A stretch of 64,000 nucleotides of DNA from NCBI GenBank assembly GCA_036362985.1, contig JAYGXS010000002.1, positions 98,354,357-98,418,356 of the forward strand, read 5' to 3'. The translations under genes and the position numbers were made by a program. Source of the stretch: Ligula intestinalis. Lineage: Eukaryota; Platyhelminthes; Cestoda; Diphyllobothriidea; Diphyllobothriidae. This document shows, piece by piece, positions 39,015 through 49,107 of the stretch. How positions within the stretch are numbered: position 1 is the first letter of the stretch; each line of letters begins with the position of its first letter. The notes below the pieces were generated by a model. It saw nothing but the letters and a program-made list of their open reading frames with translations, was not told where the DNA came from and searched no databases.

Positions 39015-39330
39015 ATTAAGCGGACAACTGTCCCTTTTCATTTTACTTATGTTTGTGAAACCGGCAAACTGGTTCTCACGAGAATGCACCAGCACGAACT
39101 TGCCGTGACACGGAATGAAAAGTTTGCTTTGGAAGCGGCGCGCGCATCAATGCCAGGGCACGGCATCCATTTCGAACACGTGCGAATACTGGGTGACTCG
39201 GGTGACCGAAGCTCATGCCTCTTGCAGGAAGCATGGCGCTCGCATGTGGACTCTATCAATAGGCATATCGAACTCTCAACTGCTAATCTCGCCTTCTGCG
39301 GGCAATGTCAATGCTCAAAGTCACTCGCGG
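39015..39330 (+). pseudogene. PLE GIY-YIG endonuclease fragment (second PLE type)
   Basis: Encodes FHFTYVCETGKLVLTRMHQH followed by ELAVTRNEKFALEAARASM, then GHGIHFEHVRILGDSGDRSS and EAWRSHVDSINRHIEL. The YV-x-ETGK-x-x-x-TRM-x-x-H pattern, the G-H-x-x-x-F central motif and the terminal INRH-x-EL match the GIY-YIG domain C-terminal two thirds of PLEs. The frame is open from the 39010s to beyond 39330, so this is the best-conserved PLE coding stretch in the window, but its RT is absent upstream. Its sequence differs from the PLE type at 34603 and 48060. Confidence 0.7.
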
Positions 39331-39419
39331 CGGAGCGAACAATGGGAACTCAAGGTAACCAAGGCAGAGCTGATTTACTCACGTACTGAGCTGCACTTTT
39401 TTATTCCTTCAAAATAGCC

Positions 39420-40520
39420 TCAAATGAGTGTCCGAAGCGCCGGGCAAATAAAGTATTGGTCCCAAAGACCGTTTCCTGCTTTCTATTTCCTATATTTAAA
39501 TGTGCCGATCAAGCTTCTATTTTCCATCATTATTTCTATTAAATACACGAGCGAAATTATGTTAAGGGGAAAATACTGATGTTATGAGTGAATTATAACA
39601 AGTAAGAAATGCCTACTGTGGACCGAATAGGATGGTCCCAAATATTAAATAAAAGGATCCAATACAATTAACTATGTGCGAGAAAAAAAATCTGAATTTG
39701 GCGTCCTCTACATTGATAAAATCAAGAATATTTTCCACGATATCAAATCAGAAAAGGGGCGTTTATTTTGACATTTCTTATAATCGGTTAGATGTAATTA
39801 TCAGAAATCACATGACTCTTGGCAAACAAGGCCTGACTTCGGATCATGAATATACGTTTTTTCTAGATTCCTTGCGTTTGCTGTCTGAAAGTAAATTTGG
39901 TAGAAATGGTAAGCAGTGTAGAGGGATCAAAAAGTCATATTAAAATCCTAAATGGGAAGCATAGAGTTAAAAAAGGCAAAGGAAGGATGTAAAAAGGTTC
40001 TTACAATTAAGTAATGTCTTGCGGTCGTCCTTGGCTCACCTTTTATCGGGAGGCGTGAGGATGCAAGTTCTGGTCCCCAAGTCAGACTACAGTCTGACTC
40101 ATATGCTTCATTTTAACCCAAATTACAATATGCTGGTTGCTTAAACGCGCGTTTACTCTACCCTGTCTTATATAATTGCATTACTTGATTATGAACTACT
40201 CCAAAATGTTCGTTCACCTTAGTGACTTCGTTACTGCTTATATGGGTACCGCCGCTGAAAAATGTTAAGTGATCCGTTTGTGCATTCGAAGTTTGTTTTT
40301 CTTGGTCAAACCAGTGAAAACTGCAAGCAACCATTTGCCCACTCAAGATAAATATGAACAAATATGGAAATATTATAAGTCAGTTTATGGCAAAAATTGC
40401 TTTCAGCAACTCTTCATCAAATTAAATAGTTGCAAAGGAAATTAACGCTGAAAATAACAAATAACGTTTAAATAGGTAGAAAATCAATAACTATTTAACA
40501 CGGGCGCTGATTGGCCAACG
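39420..40520. other. Non-coding stretch
   Basis: No family recognised. Short frames only. Confidence 0.35.
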
Positions 40521-40529
40521 CGGTCTATG

Positions 40530-41348
40530 TCAGTTTGCGCAGGTTGGCCATGACATCGTGTTAGTTGACAGATTGTCACTTGTTGGTAGGAGCGAAATCC
40601 AATCTCCACCTGGTGTCGGTTTAGGCCATGGAAGTGACAGAGTTTGTTTCAGAGTTCTCTGAAAACACACCTTTGGATTTTCTAGCCTCATAGCTACTGC
40701 TTTGGCTGTTGCAAGCATCCGTTGGCGTAGGCCTTTGGAAAAATTAGATAACGTCTTTTAGACCACCTGAAACGCTTCGTCAGTATAGACTCGATGGTTT
40801 TTTATTGTCTAGATGTGCGGGAATAGCACTCGAGATCGAACTAGTCTCACCTTTACTCAGTAAGTTCGGTTTGTGCTCATGTACTCTCTTTTCGAGACGC
40901 CTTGTTGTATGGCCGATGTATCCCGCTCCACAGGAGCAATTGAAAGAGTAAATGCACATTGATGTGGCCTTCAAAAGGGAGTATGTCTGTACCTCCCAAT
41001 CGTAGGAGGGGAGAGTTCGTGAAGAGCACCCGTAAGTTCGCCGCTGGGAAAGCCTTTGTGGTTGCAGTCCGCAAGCGTCGTCTGACCAGCTTGCTGGTTG
41101 TATTGCCTAAGAAAGGCAGTCTTATGAACAAATCACTCTTTTCTGCAGTTAAGGTGACAGGCTTAATGGCGCGTTCACCAATATTTCTGAGGATGAATTT
41201 TTCCAAGTATCCATTTTCAATTAGTCTACGCTGCAGCTGTTGGAGTTCTGCTTGGACAGTTTCAGGAGAACAGATCTTTCGTATTCTAGCTGCTAATCGC
41301 TGGACCAGATTTCATTTTATATTGAAGGGGACAACACTGTACAGTAAT
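40530..41348 (-). pseudogene. PLE linker plus GIY-YIG endonuclease
   Basis: Reading leftward from about 41345: VVPFNIK, a TGA, then NLVQRLAARIRKICSPETV and QRRLIENGYLEKFILRNIG, the usual helical linker after a PLE RT. Next come KSDLFIRLPFLGNTTSKLVR and, after a frameshift near 40970, CIYSFNCSCGAGYIGHTTRR and LEKRVHEHKPN, a GIY-YIG start with its CxC motif. The C-terminal part continues in other frames (AKAVAMRLENPKVCFQRTLK at about 40650-40710). The RT that should precede the linker is missing; the sequence joins an oppositely oriented PLE fragment at about 41350. Confidence 0.8.
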
Positions 41349-41365
41349 TAAGAAAGACTCCAATA

Positions 41366-41700
41366 AACAAAGGCTCCTTAACAAAAGCCCACCTTGATAG
41401 TCTAAAAGAGCTACGACGTAATCGAAATATTTTGCTTACCAGACCAGACAAATTATCTGGAATAGTACTGAGGGACAACATTATAACGTCGCAAAACTAG
41501 AAGCAATTTTAGCAGATCATACAAAGGTCTCAAAAGCTAAAAAGGACAAAGATTGGACAGATACTGTAGAAGGTCAGCTGACTACAGTTCTCAAAGACTT
41601 CCACAAAGAAGGTACCCATTCCATCTTCGAGCGAAGAGAGGCTGACGGGGCTTATAGCCATTTTTGTCGTCATCACGGTATTACAGAAGTAACGGTGATC
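41366..41700 (+). pseudogene. PLE N-terminal RT region, head-to-head with previous fragment
   Basis: Reads KAHLDSLKELRRNRNILLTR then PDKLSGIVLRDN, the PLE block usually seen as L-x-x-L-x-x-(N/D)-x-x-I-x-(I/L)-x-(K/R)-P-D-K-x-x-G. A shift into another frame gives LEAILADHTKVSKAKKDKDW and TTVLKDFHKEG, the region just upstream of the GLPKIHK block. Similarity ends by about 41700, so finger and palm domains are missing. Confidence 0.65.
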
Positions 41701-41837
41701 ATTAGAGGTGGAGGTTTTTCTTTGGGTGTGTGATCATTAGTGTAAGAATAGCAGTCGCCGTGGACAACGTTTGTGCTAGGGTAGAGTAAGCGCTATATGT
41801 GCTTACGGATACTGCTGTAAGGATAACCATAGGGTGT

Positions 41838-44010
41838 ACAGGGTGAAACATCTAATAAAAGATTTAAAAGTGGTGGATTTAACACAATTGAGGTCGTTTA
41901 TGAAGTTCACTTGGTTGGCTTGAGGCGAAAAAAGCTGTCTACTAGAACTGAATTCCGTTGAGAAAATATAGACAGAAATGAGCGAAATCCAACGTTTGTC
42001 GATAACCAAGAAATTTTCTATGTTATTGAGCACTATGGAGAATATACTCATATTTGAGCGTGCTGAAGTATAAAAAAACGTTCACAAGGAGGAGAAATAG
42101 TTTATTTATATTTGTTCACTACAGAGAAGATTGTGTTTTGCGTCCATATAATTTCGGTACAAGATACAGGACTAGAGTCGAGAAAGGCTTGATGAATCGA
42201 GTTAGCAAATGTTTGCTCTACAAATCTGTTAAGTTTGGTACCCTAAAGGTTAAACATAAACTAAGGAGACGCAAAATATGTTTTACTACGCCGATATTAG
42301 TAGGCCTTTTTGACTTTAGATGGACTGTAACGATCCCAGGAAACTGAATGGGTTTGTTCGACTGAGGTGCGACTTTTTTACGCGCGAACCTGGGATGAGG
42401 ATCTGAAGCTCGTGAGTGAGTGAAAATGACCGGTGCCCCTTCCTTTCAACTGCCGACCCTTCCCGCAGTCCTAGAATTAGCTCTATAAGGCGTTCTATAC
42501 AGGCTCTCCTGTTTCCAAGTGGCTCTCACCGTGCCTCCCCACAACTGGCAGAAACTATGCCCATCCAACGACTCCGGCTTCTAATCCTCTACCTGTAGTT
42601 GCAACGTACTACGTGCTCCCCACCGGTTATATAGCTTGTTTGACGCCGTAACTTTTCCTCATGTTCACCCCGTTTCCCCTAGATATTCTCCCCTTATTGC
42701 TCTTAGCACATGCTTAACCTTCTTCACAGACTTACCATCTTCTATCGTATGTATGCGTTGTGACGACTTTGACAGTTCTATTCAGACCTGCCTTAGACCG
42801 CACTTTCCACCGGCATTTGACGTTACACGGTGTATACCAGCTATCCCACAACCTCGACCCCACAGGAGCATTACAGGACTTACGCATAATCTCATATTTT
42901 GTCTTACTAACCTAGCAAACTTCGTGCATCTAAATGTTGTCAAAATATAGACGGTAATAAGTAAATATCAAAATTCTAAACGGAAAAAATGTAGAAGGTT
43001 ACAATTTTTAAGGATATTGGAGGATGTTTTGGGTCACTCTGTTGTCCAAATAAAATCAAAGAACACTACCCTGCAGTAAAGCAACACATTGAAAACTGAT
43101 CTGGTTTACCTAGAAATGTAAGTTCTTTCATTTCCAGCACAATTTTCCTCCTCTTACTTTTAGGGAAATCAAAAACCGGTCAAAATATGCCATTATGATC
43201 TTGAGTTATCTATGACAAACATATCGTACACAGATATTCGACTTTGATATATCCTATTACAGCGCTTATAAGGAGTCCACATGTTTAAGAAAGTTTTTGA
43301 ATGAATCTTTTCATTCATTTTTTTGGCTTTTGGTGTGGAAATTAATTTTTCTCGACAATGAGTAGACATGTTTGTGCGAATCGAAAATCATGACCCACAC
43401 AGGCAGCTATCAAAGGAGGAATGTTTAAGAACTCATTATAAAGGTAAATGCTTTTAAGGGTTTTTCTTATTGATAAGTTTTCGGTAAAAAAGGTTGAATG
43501 AAATCGGTATTTATGGACAAACAAAAAAACTCTGAAATTCGTAAAGTGTTCAGCAGCATTTCCAAAACAGTTTGCTACTTGTCACACTCAAACTCTCAAA
43601 ATAATTTTAAAAATGTGACAAACGGAAATTTATTTCAACCTACACAAGATGGTATGAATTTGACTAAAAGTTAAACAGTAATCTAACTTTGTAGTAAACA
43701 GCCAGCATATCCGTGTGTGGCCATCAATGGATTTTTATTCCGCTGAACAGCCCGGATGTGATTTCCATGGAAAATCCTTTTGCAATTGTCAATATAAATT
43801 AAAACAAAGCACGCAAGTATCTTTTCGTGCATTAAATACCGAAATGTGTCGGAAGATTCAAAATTTGGAAATAAATGTAACTAAGGTGACTCCATCAATT
43901 CCTGAAACATTAAGTGCATGTTTAAATGTTATTTGAAAACGTCTGGCTTATAAAATTTTGTTTTTGGACTTATTCTGTATAACATTGACATCTTTCACCA
44001 TGCCTATACC
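41838..44010 (+). repeat. Long dispersed duplication, copy 2 (interrupted by solo LTR)
   Basis: Same-orientation counterpart of 19339-20960; shared blocks listed there. It is longer because of the 550-bp LTR at 42326-42875. After the LTR, alignment resumes with CTTACTAACCT...AACTTCGT opposite CTTATTAACCT...AACTTCGT of copy 1. The end is lost near 44000, where a GC-rich block begins. Confidence 0.75.
42326..42875. mobile_element. Solo LTR (550 bp) with 4-bp target duplication
   Basis: Begins TGTAACGATCCCAGG and ends GGAGCATTACA: TG...CA termini in a 5-bp inverted pair TGTAA/TTACA. It is flanked by direct GGAC at 42322-42325 and 42876-42879. The paralogous duplication copy has a single GGCC at the equivalent site (about 19856-19859) with matching flanks. 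No primer-binding site or gag-pol sequence is adjacent, so this is a solo LTR left by recombination. Superfamily and orientation are not determined; orientation as written is suggested by TGTAACG at the start only. Confidence 0.78.
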
Positions 44011-46760
44011 CTTATCTCCCATCACACGCTACCTTCTCCTTACGTACAGTCTTCGGGTCATCTTTCCCACTTGCTGTCGCGCCGGCTGCCTATTGCACGG
44101 TCGGACATTACCTTAGACTTGCCCAGTCGCGCCCAGCTTCCACACGGCGGGGGGGGGGGTGGGGGGCACGCGTTCGAGTTCACCGTTTGCGGGCCTTTCC
44201 TTTGCACTTTACGGCATATATTGTGGGGGGTCTTTCTGTCGCCGACCCCCGTTATAACACATTTCCACAGAGGACCGTCCGCTTGCTCCAAATTACGGTT
44301 TTCCCGACCTTACCCACCATGACTACTATCCTACCGAACAGTTCCCCAGCTCTGGAAGTGCTGCCTTCGGTTTGCCTTTCTCTACTTTCCGCCGCGCCTG
44401 CTACTTAAATCATAGCTGCATACTTATTTTGGACCTACCTTATCGTGCCTCACAACGCACACGTGTTCAAGCTTTGTGTTTATGACCTAACCTCTTGCGG
44501 CAACCGAAATTTCCGGCATTCAGTAGATATCGCATCAACCGCAATCTTATCCGGAGGTGCAGCCTTGCGGTTATCTTCCTCGCTTGATATTGCCCCAGCT
44601 TATTGCTTCATAGTGGTGGACTACATTTTGGGCAAACCCTTTAGATGCCGCACTTCGACGGAGGGGCTCCCACGCGTTCAAACCTGCGGTTTGCGGCTAG
44701 GTTAAGACGTCAACCTTCAAACCGCAACTTACGTTACCCACCGTGCCAATATTACCCTTCCACCGTGTCCGTGTATTTGCACATCAAACCGCCTGGAAGC
44801 CACAGCAAATTTTTGCCGGTCCCTTCCCATCACAGTTGGTTTTCTCACAGAGTTTACACTTAGTTAAATCCTTCGCTGGCTTTATACCGCACTTTCTTCT
44901 CCTGGCCGTACGCATTACGTTAACGTACGGCGCATGTTGCTTGCAAGCCTCGCACTAGTGCACAGACATCGAATCCTGCAGATCCTTCTTCAGGCTTCCA
45001 CTCTTACCTACCGTGCAGGCATAAGGCCTACCAGTTCGCTATCCTTTTGCTATTTGCATAGGTTACCTTCCCCGCTTAATTAACCGCCAGCAACTTGCTT
45101 CATAGTGGGAGGCTACCATGGACCCACCTTACCATGTCCCATTTCGATGGACCGACTCGCGCGCATTCAAAGTCGCTGGTTGCGGCCTCGTTTAGACGTC
45201 CACCTTTAAACCACATCTCCCTTTTGCCCGCCCTACCTTGATAATACATCCGCATTGTCGTTTATCTGTTCACATTAAACCGCGTGGAAGCCAAGGCAAA
45301 TGTATTTCGGTCCCCTGCCTTGCGGTTCGTTTCCTCACGAAATTCGCCGCGAGTTACAGCTTTCGTAAACGTTCGACCCCGCGTCCTTCTCCTGATCGTT
45401 TGCCTTACGGTTACGTACGGCCCAATCCACTCTGCGCCTTGACCTTGCGAATCTTTCCCTATCACCAGCAGTTCCGCATTGCAGTTACTGCCAGTTTCGT
45501 CGGAAACCTGCACTGGATTCGGTATTATTACGGTTGAAAGTTCGGAAGTCATCGGAAAGAGGGGGTTCCAGGCTGTAGGCTTGAACGTATTTGTTCTGCT
45601 TCGGCATCATCGCTACACCGGCTGATCTAGATAACGTGGAGTACCGAAGTCATCCCGGCTGCCTGGTTGCCGTTCATTTCGTCCCCCGTGCTGACGCGCG
45701 GTGCCATGGGCCTATGGTCACATTACCGTGGTCTCAGCTTCCTAAATACGGCCGCCGAGGTGTTCGAGATCATCCTTCTCCCTAGATTTACGACTGAGCA
45801 CGACGTTCGCATTCGTCCTACCCACAATTGCTGCAGTTAACGAAGCGGATATGGTGACCGCAATTTTCCTCCGCGCCTCGTTCTAGGGCACAGGCATCGC
45901 GTCCAGCGGAGCCATCCCCGGCCTGCGCTCTTTCATGCCGTGTAGAATTAAGCCCTTTGACTTTCCTATCCTTTTACTATTCAAAAACATTTTTCAATAC
46001 ACAGTTCAAAGTCGGCGTTTCTTTTTCTTCCTCCTTGTCGTCTGTCCCGTTTGCGTGTGGCGAGGTCCTTGACAATCCTCTGTCTGTTTGGTATTACATT
46101 ACATGTACGGTCAAGTAGTCCTACCTTTTCCTGCTTCCTGTTGCAGCAATGACCCTCGTCATTTTTCGTCGTCCTCCGGGAACATCCGCTTCCGTTTTCT
46201 CATACGCCTCCCGATAGGTTCTTCCGCTTTACCGTACACTATGCCACTTCTTAATTTCTTCCTACTTGTCGCCTTTTCTAAAAAAATAATTCACGTACAT
46301 TTTACTTGCCTTCGCCTTCCGTTGAACTTGGCAGTCCCATTCTTGTCCTGTCGTCACTGCCCGCGGTTAATCGGCTACTAATGGCTACCGGAGAAGCACA
46401 TCTTCGAGGTTACGGCTCTGCAGCATGAAGCGTGACTATCATTTACGAGTTTCTTACCTTGGTTACTGCTATCTAGGTCCACTTCCGTTCCCCCAATGAG
46501 TTCACATTCACCCTGGGAGGCTTCTGCCTTCTTAGCCTGTAGACCGATACCTGCCACATGTTGTCCTTCCGCCAGCATTAGCCAAGCCTCTTTTCGTTCT
46601 AAAAATTTGTTTTAATTTTCTCCTACTAATGGGACTTACGTGGACGGTTAGATGGGCCTGAGATTCCGCTCTCTTCCGCCTCAGTGCTGTCACCGGCTTC
46701 CACCGGCCGCAACAGACTGCCGGCCATGGCGTCTAGGTTGTTATTTACGAAACGCCTCCG
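44011..46760. other. GC-rich block without recognised genes
   Basis: Composition shifts sharply from AT-rich flanks to about half G+C. Frames are open by composition but match nothing known. A G-run (about 44143-44167) lies near the left end. A degenerate tandem repeat (44571-45990) is listed separately. The block continues into the Merlin relic, so all of it may belong to one or two insertions. Confidence 0.5.
44571..45990 (+). repeat. Degenerate tandem repeat in GC-rich block
   Basis: Unit 1 starts at about 44571 and unit 2 at about 45061 (offset about 490): both carry TTGCTTCATAGTGG, then a CATTTCGATGG/CACTTCGACGG block, AAACCGC(C/G)TGGAAGCCA and TTACGTACGG/TAACGTACGG. The terminal block of unit 1 (GTGCACAGACATCG at about 44957) reappears at about 45888 (GGGCACAGGCATCG), an offset of about 930, so unit 2 has some 430 extra bases or unit 1 a deletion. 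Identity is moderate, hence old. Confidence 0.6.
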
Positions 46761-46814
46761 AGTGTGCTGGCTGGCTTCTATAGGTTGGTTGATAGGTGCC
46801 AAGGAGGAATTCCT

Positions 46815-47560
46815 TTACCTTGGGACATGTTAACGGGATACAGTTCAGCAATGAATCCGCAGAAGATATCCCTGGCTTCAGGTATCGCGTTCTTCCGAAA
46901 TTTAAACCAAATGCAGCATTTGATTTCCTCCACGTGGGCCCACACTGACCGCCCTGGGATAGGTCCACATTGCCGTAGTCCCCGTTTGAGGCGACTCCAA
47001 AATGCCTCCACAGCCTGTGTGTGGATAACCGTGTGCCTATTCACGAATCCTTACGTGTGGTTCACCGTATCGTGGGTGTACCCCATGGTTTCGAGGTTGC
47101 AGCAGCTGCTCCAGCAATCTGTTGCAATTGCGCTACCCGGTTTTACCCACCTCCGAGCGGTTACCTAACTGCCTACGGTGGAAGGTACCCCATTTAGGGT
47201 GTTCGAACACACATTTCGCAATATAGCGAACCAACTTACTGCCGCTTCGTTGGCTATTCCACAAACGGCCGCAGATTCCTGCACAGTTTTCCCAACAACG
47301 CATGACAGGCACATGTTTGCCAACTTCTGCAATGTAAACCGGCTGCCAAAAAAATGGAATTTGACCGCCCTGACTTCTTCCTGTGGCTATTCACGCACCG
47401 GAAGACGTATCCATCACCATTCTGGGTGAGGATTTGTTGGGCCATCCTACCGCTGCACGCGCACCGTAGGTCCGTGGGCAGAAGACCCTTGCCTTGGAGG
47501 TTAGCCACCAGTAGTGGCGAATTAAGCGAGAAAACCAGCTTCCCTAAAAACAGGCTATAT
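46815..47560 (-). pseudogene. Merlin (ISXO2-like) DNA transposase relic
   Basis: Merlin transposases are DDE enzymes that move DNA by cut-and-paste, related to bacterial IS1016/ISXO2. On the minus strand the N-terminal zinc-binding/WCR-like region reads NGDGYVFRCVNSHRKKSGRS (about 47380-47440). Then in another frame AVSWFAILRNVCSNTLN follows. After a TAA come VKPGSAIATDCWSS (second catalytic Asp), GYTHDTVNHT, a TAA at 47051-47053, GFVNRHTVIHTQAVEAFWSR (catalytic Glu in VEAFW), LKRGLRQCG and a C-terminus IFCGFIAELYPVN near 46820. The segment with the first catalytic Asp, between the STVGS and VKPGS blocks, is missing. With stops, a frameshift and this deletion it is inactive. Terminal inverted repeats were not found. 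Confidence 0.78.
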
Positions 47561-47875
47561 CCACGGCAATATAGCCCGTATGTAGCCATGTCGACATGCA
47601 TATGTCGCCGCTATATCGCTTCTGTCCGCTTTGTCGATATAGCCCCTAAATCGCCATGGCGACATATGGTGTATAGTGTGATTGAATCCAATTGCTTAGA
47701 CCTTGGTGATCTGAGGTCAGGGCTACAGAATAAACAGATTGTTATACATACAATTATTCCCACTGCTGTTCTTCCCCAAAAGCTTCCCTTACACCGATAT
47801 CAGCTTACCTCCGATGATGCGTATAGGGCATACAATGCTGCGGCTCCGCGTGGCTACGGATGACCGTATCCGTCC

Positions 47876-47965
47876 CTAAAATAATAATTTGTATATTTAA
47901 AACCCAAGGGGCCCTGTTGTTACAAACGTAGTGCTATCGTGAAAATAAAAATAATTTTGAAGCAT
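47876..47965 (-). mobile_element. Family A2 3' end fragment, copy b
   Basis: Carries the A2 terminus: TAATAATTTGTATATTTAA, then CCCAAGGGGCC and a TTACAAACGTAGTGCTAT block, aligned with 36065-36125 of copy a. It is separated from the matching RT (48437-49107) by a plus-strand PLE fragment. Confidence 0.65.
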
Positions 47966-48059
47966 GCTGTTCCCGGAGAGAACTTGAAAATGGTTACAGC
48001 TGTAAGATTTATTGGTACAATAAATTTCGGGAGAGCTCCTCAGTTACAACCCCTCGTTG

Positions 48060-48437
48060 CATTAGGTTTATATCCTTGCCCTTCAAGGGGGATAACGTCC
48101 TAAACACAATCAAGAGACGCTTGCTCAAGACCATAGCAAGAACCTATTACGCCGCAGAACTCATAATTTGCTCTCCAACAAAGCCCCTGCCAACTCCTTG
48201 TGTTCAGGATGCCTTTATTTACGTGTATACGCGTATACGATTTCATTTGCACTTGTGGATGCAAGCACATAGGGCGTTCGCAACGACAATTTGCAACCAG
48301 AGCCAAGGAACATCTACCTAGCTGGTTATTCAAGCAAGAAAACCGTTCTCCTCGTTCCTCTATCACTGAACACCTACTGGACACGGGTCATTCGGTAGAT
48401 CCTATAACTTCTTTCCGAGTTCTTTTTCGAGCACGAA
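48060..48437 (+). pseudogene. PLE GIY-YIG endonuclease fragment
   Basis: LPFKGDNVLNTIKRRLLKTI starts at 48076 (the inter-domain block), and after a frameshift near 48220 the GIY-YIG domain reads VYDFICTCGCKHIGRSQRQF, ATRAKEHLPSWL and SSITEHLLDTGHSVDPITSF. The G-R motif and the H-L-L-D-T-G-H centre fit PLE endonucleases. It stops being PLE at about 48437, where minus-strand A2 RT begins. Upstream of 48060, nothing of the RT is seen. Confidence 0.8.
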
Positions 48438-49107
48438 CATCTCGAATCTGTGCGGCCTTGGCAGAAATTCGATCTGCATGAGGTGATAATGCAAGCTTAT
48501 TCGTGCAAGTAAGACCCAAATCCATTATCGTAGATCTTTCTTACAGTGGACTATTTTGGAAGATAATGGGTCCGGGAAGCCTTGCGGGACCAAAACTCAA
48601 GAAACTACATTTTGATGGAGAAAACTCCGTCTGCCATGTAGCGCTCCAACTTGAGAGTGTACGCAAGTCTGCGTTAACTTTATCAACACAAGTACTGGCC
48701 GTGTCCTTAGAAAATGAGTAAATACACTTAAGGTCATCAGCAAAAATGAAATTTTCCGAATTATTTAACACTGTTGAAATTTCATTTATGTAACAAATGA
48801 AAAGGAGGGGACCTAAAACCGTGCCTTGTAGTACACCACTCGTGATCGGCTGAAGCATCGAGTAGCTATTGCCTACTAAGACCTTCTGGCTGCGGTTAGA
48901 CAGGTAGGTGGCAATGAAATCGAGGAGGGGAGGCCTGATGCCTAGGGCTTCCAGTTTCACTAATAGGCGCCTATGAGGCACCTTGTCAAAAGCTTTACTT
49001 AGGTCAAAGTAAATCACGATGACTGATTGCTGTTCATTACGAAGTGAAGTAACCAGGTTAAGGAATGCCAAGTGGCAGGTTTTGCATGATCTTCCATCTT
49101 GGCATCA
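48437..49107 (-). pseudogene. Family A2 reverse transcriptase fragment, copy b
   Basis: Open frame with LNLVTSLRNEQQSVIVIYFD, LSKAFDKVPHRRLLVKLEAL, SGVLQGTVLGPLLFICYINE and FIFADDLKCIYSF (catalytic ADD, Tyr replaced by Phe). It ends at FSPSKCSFLSFGPARLPG and a PL stop, with further similarity to 48437. Upstream it shows the GRSC-K-TCH motif in shifted frame at about 49080-49107 and then loses similarity, so it is truncated at both sides. Catalytic Asp residues of both palm motifs are present here. Confidence 0.82.

Noticed and set aside
46764..47168. 134-codon plus-strand frame in the GC-rich block
   Set aside because: It is the antisense of the Merlin transposase relic, which has recognisable motifs on the minus strand.
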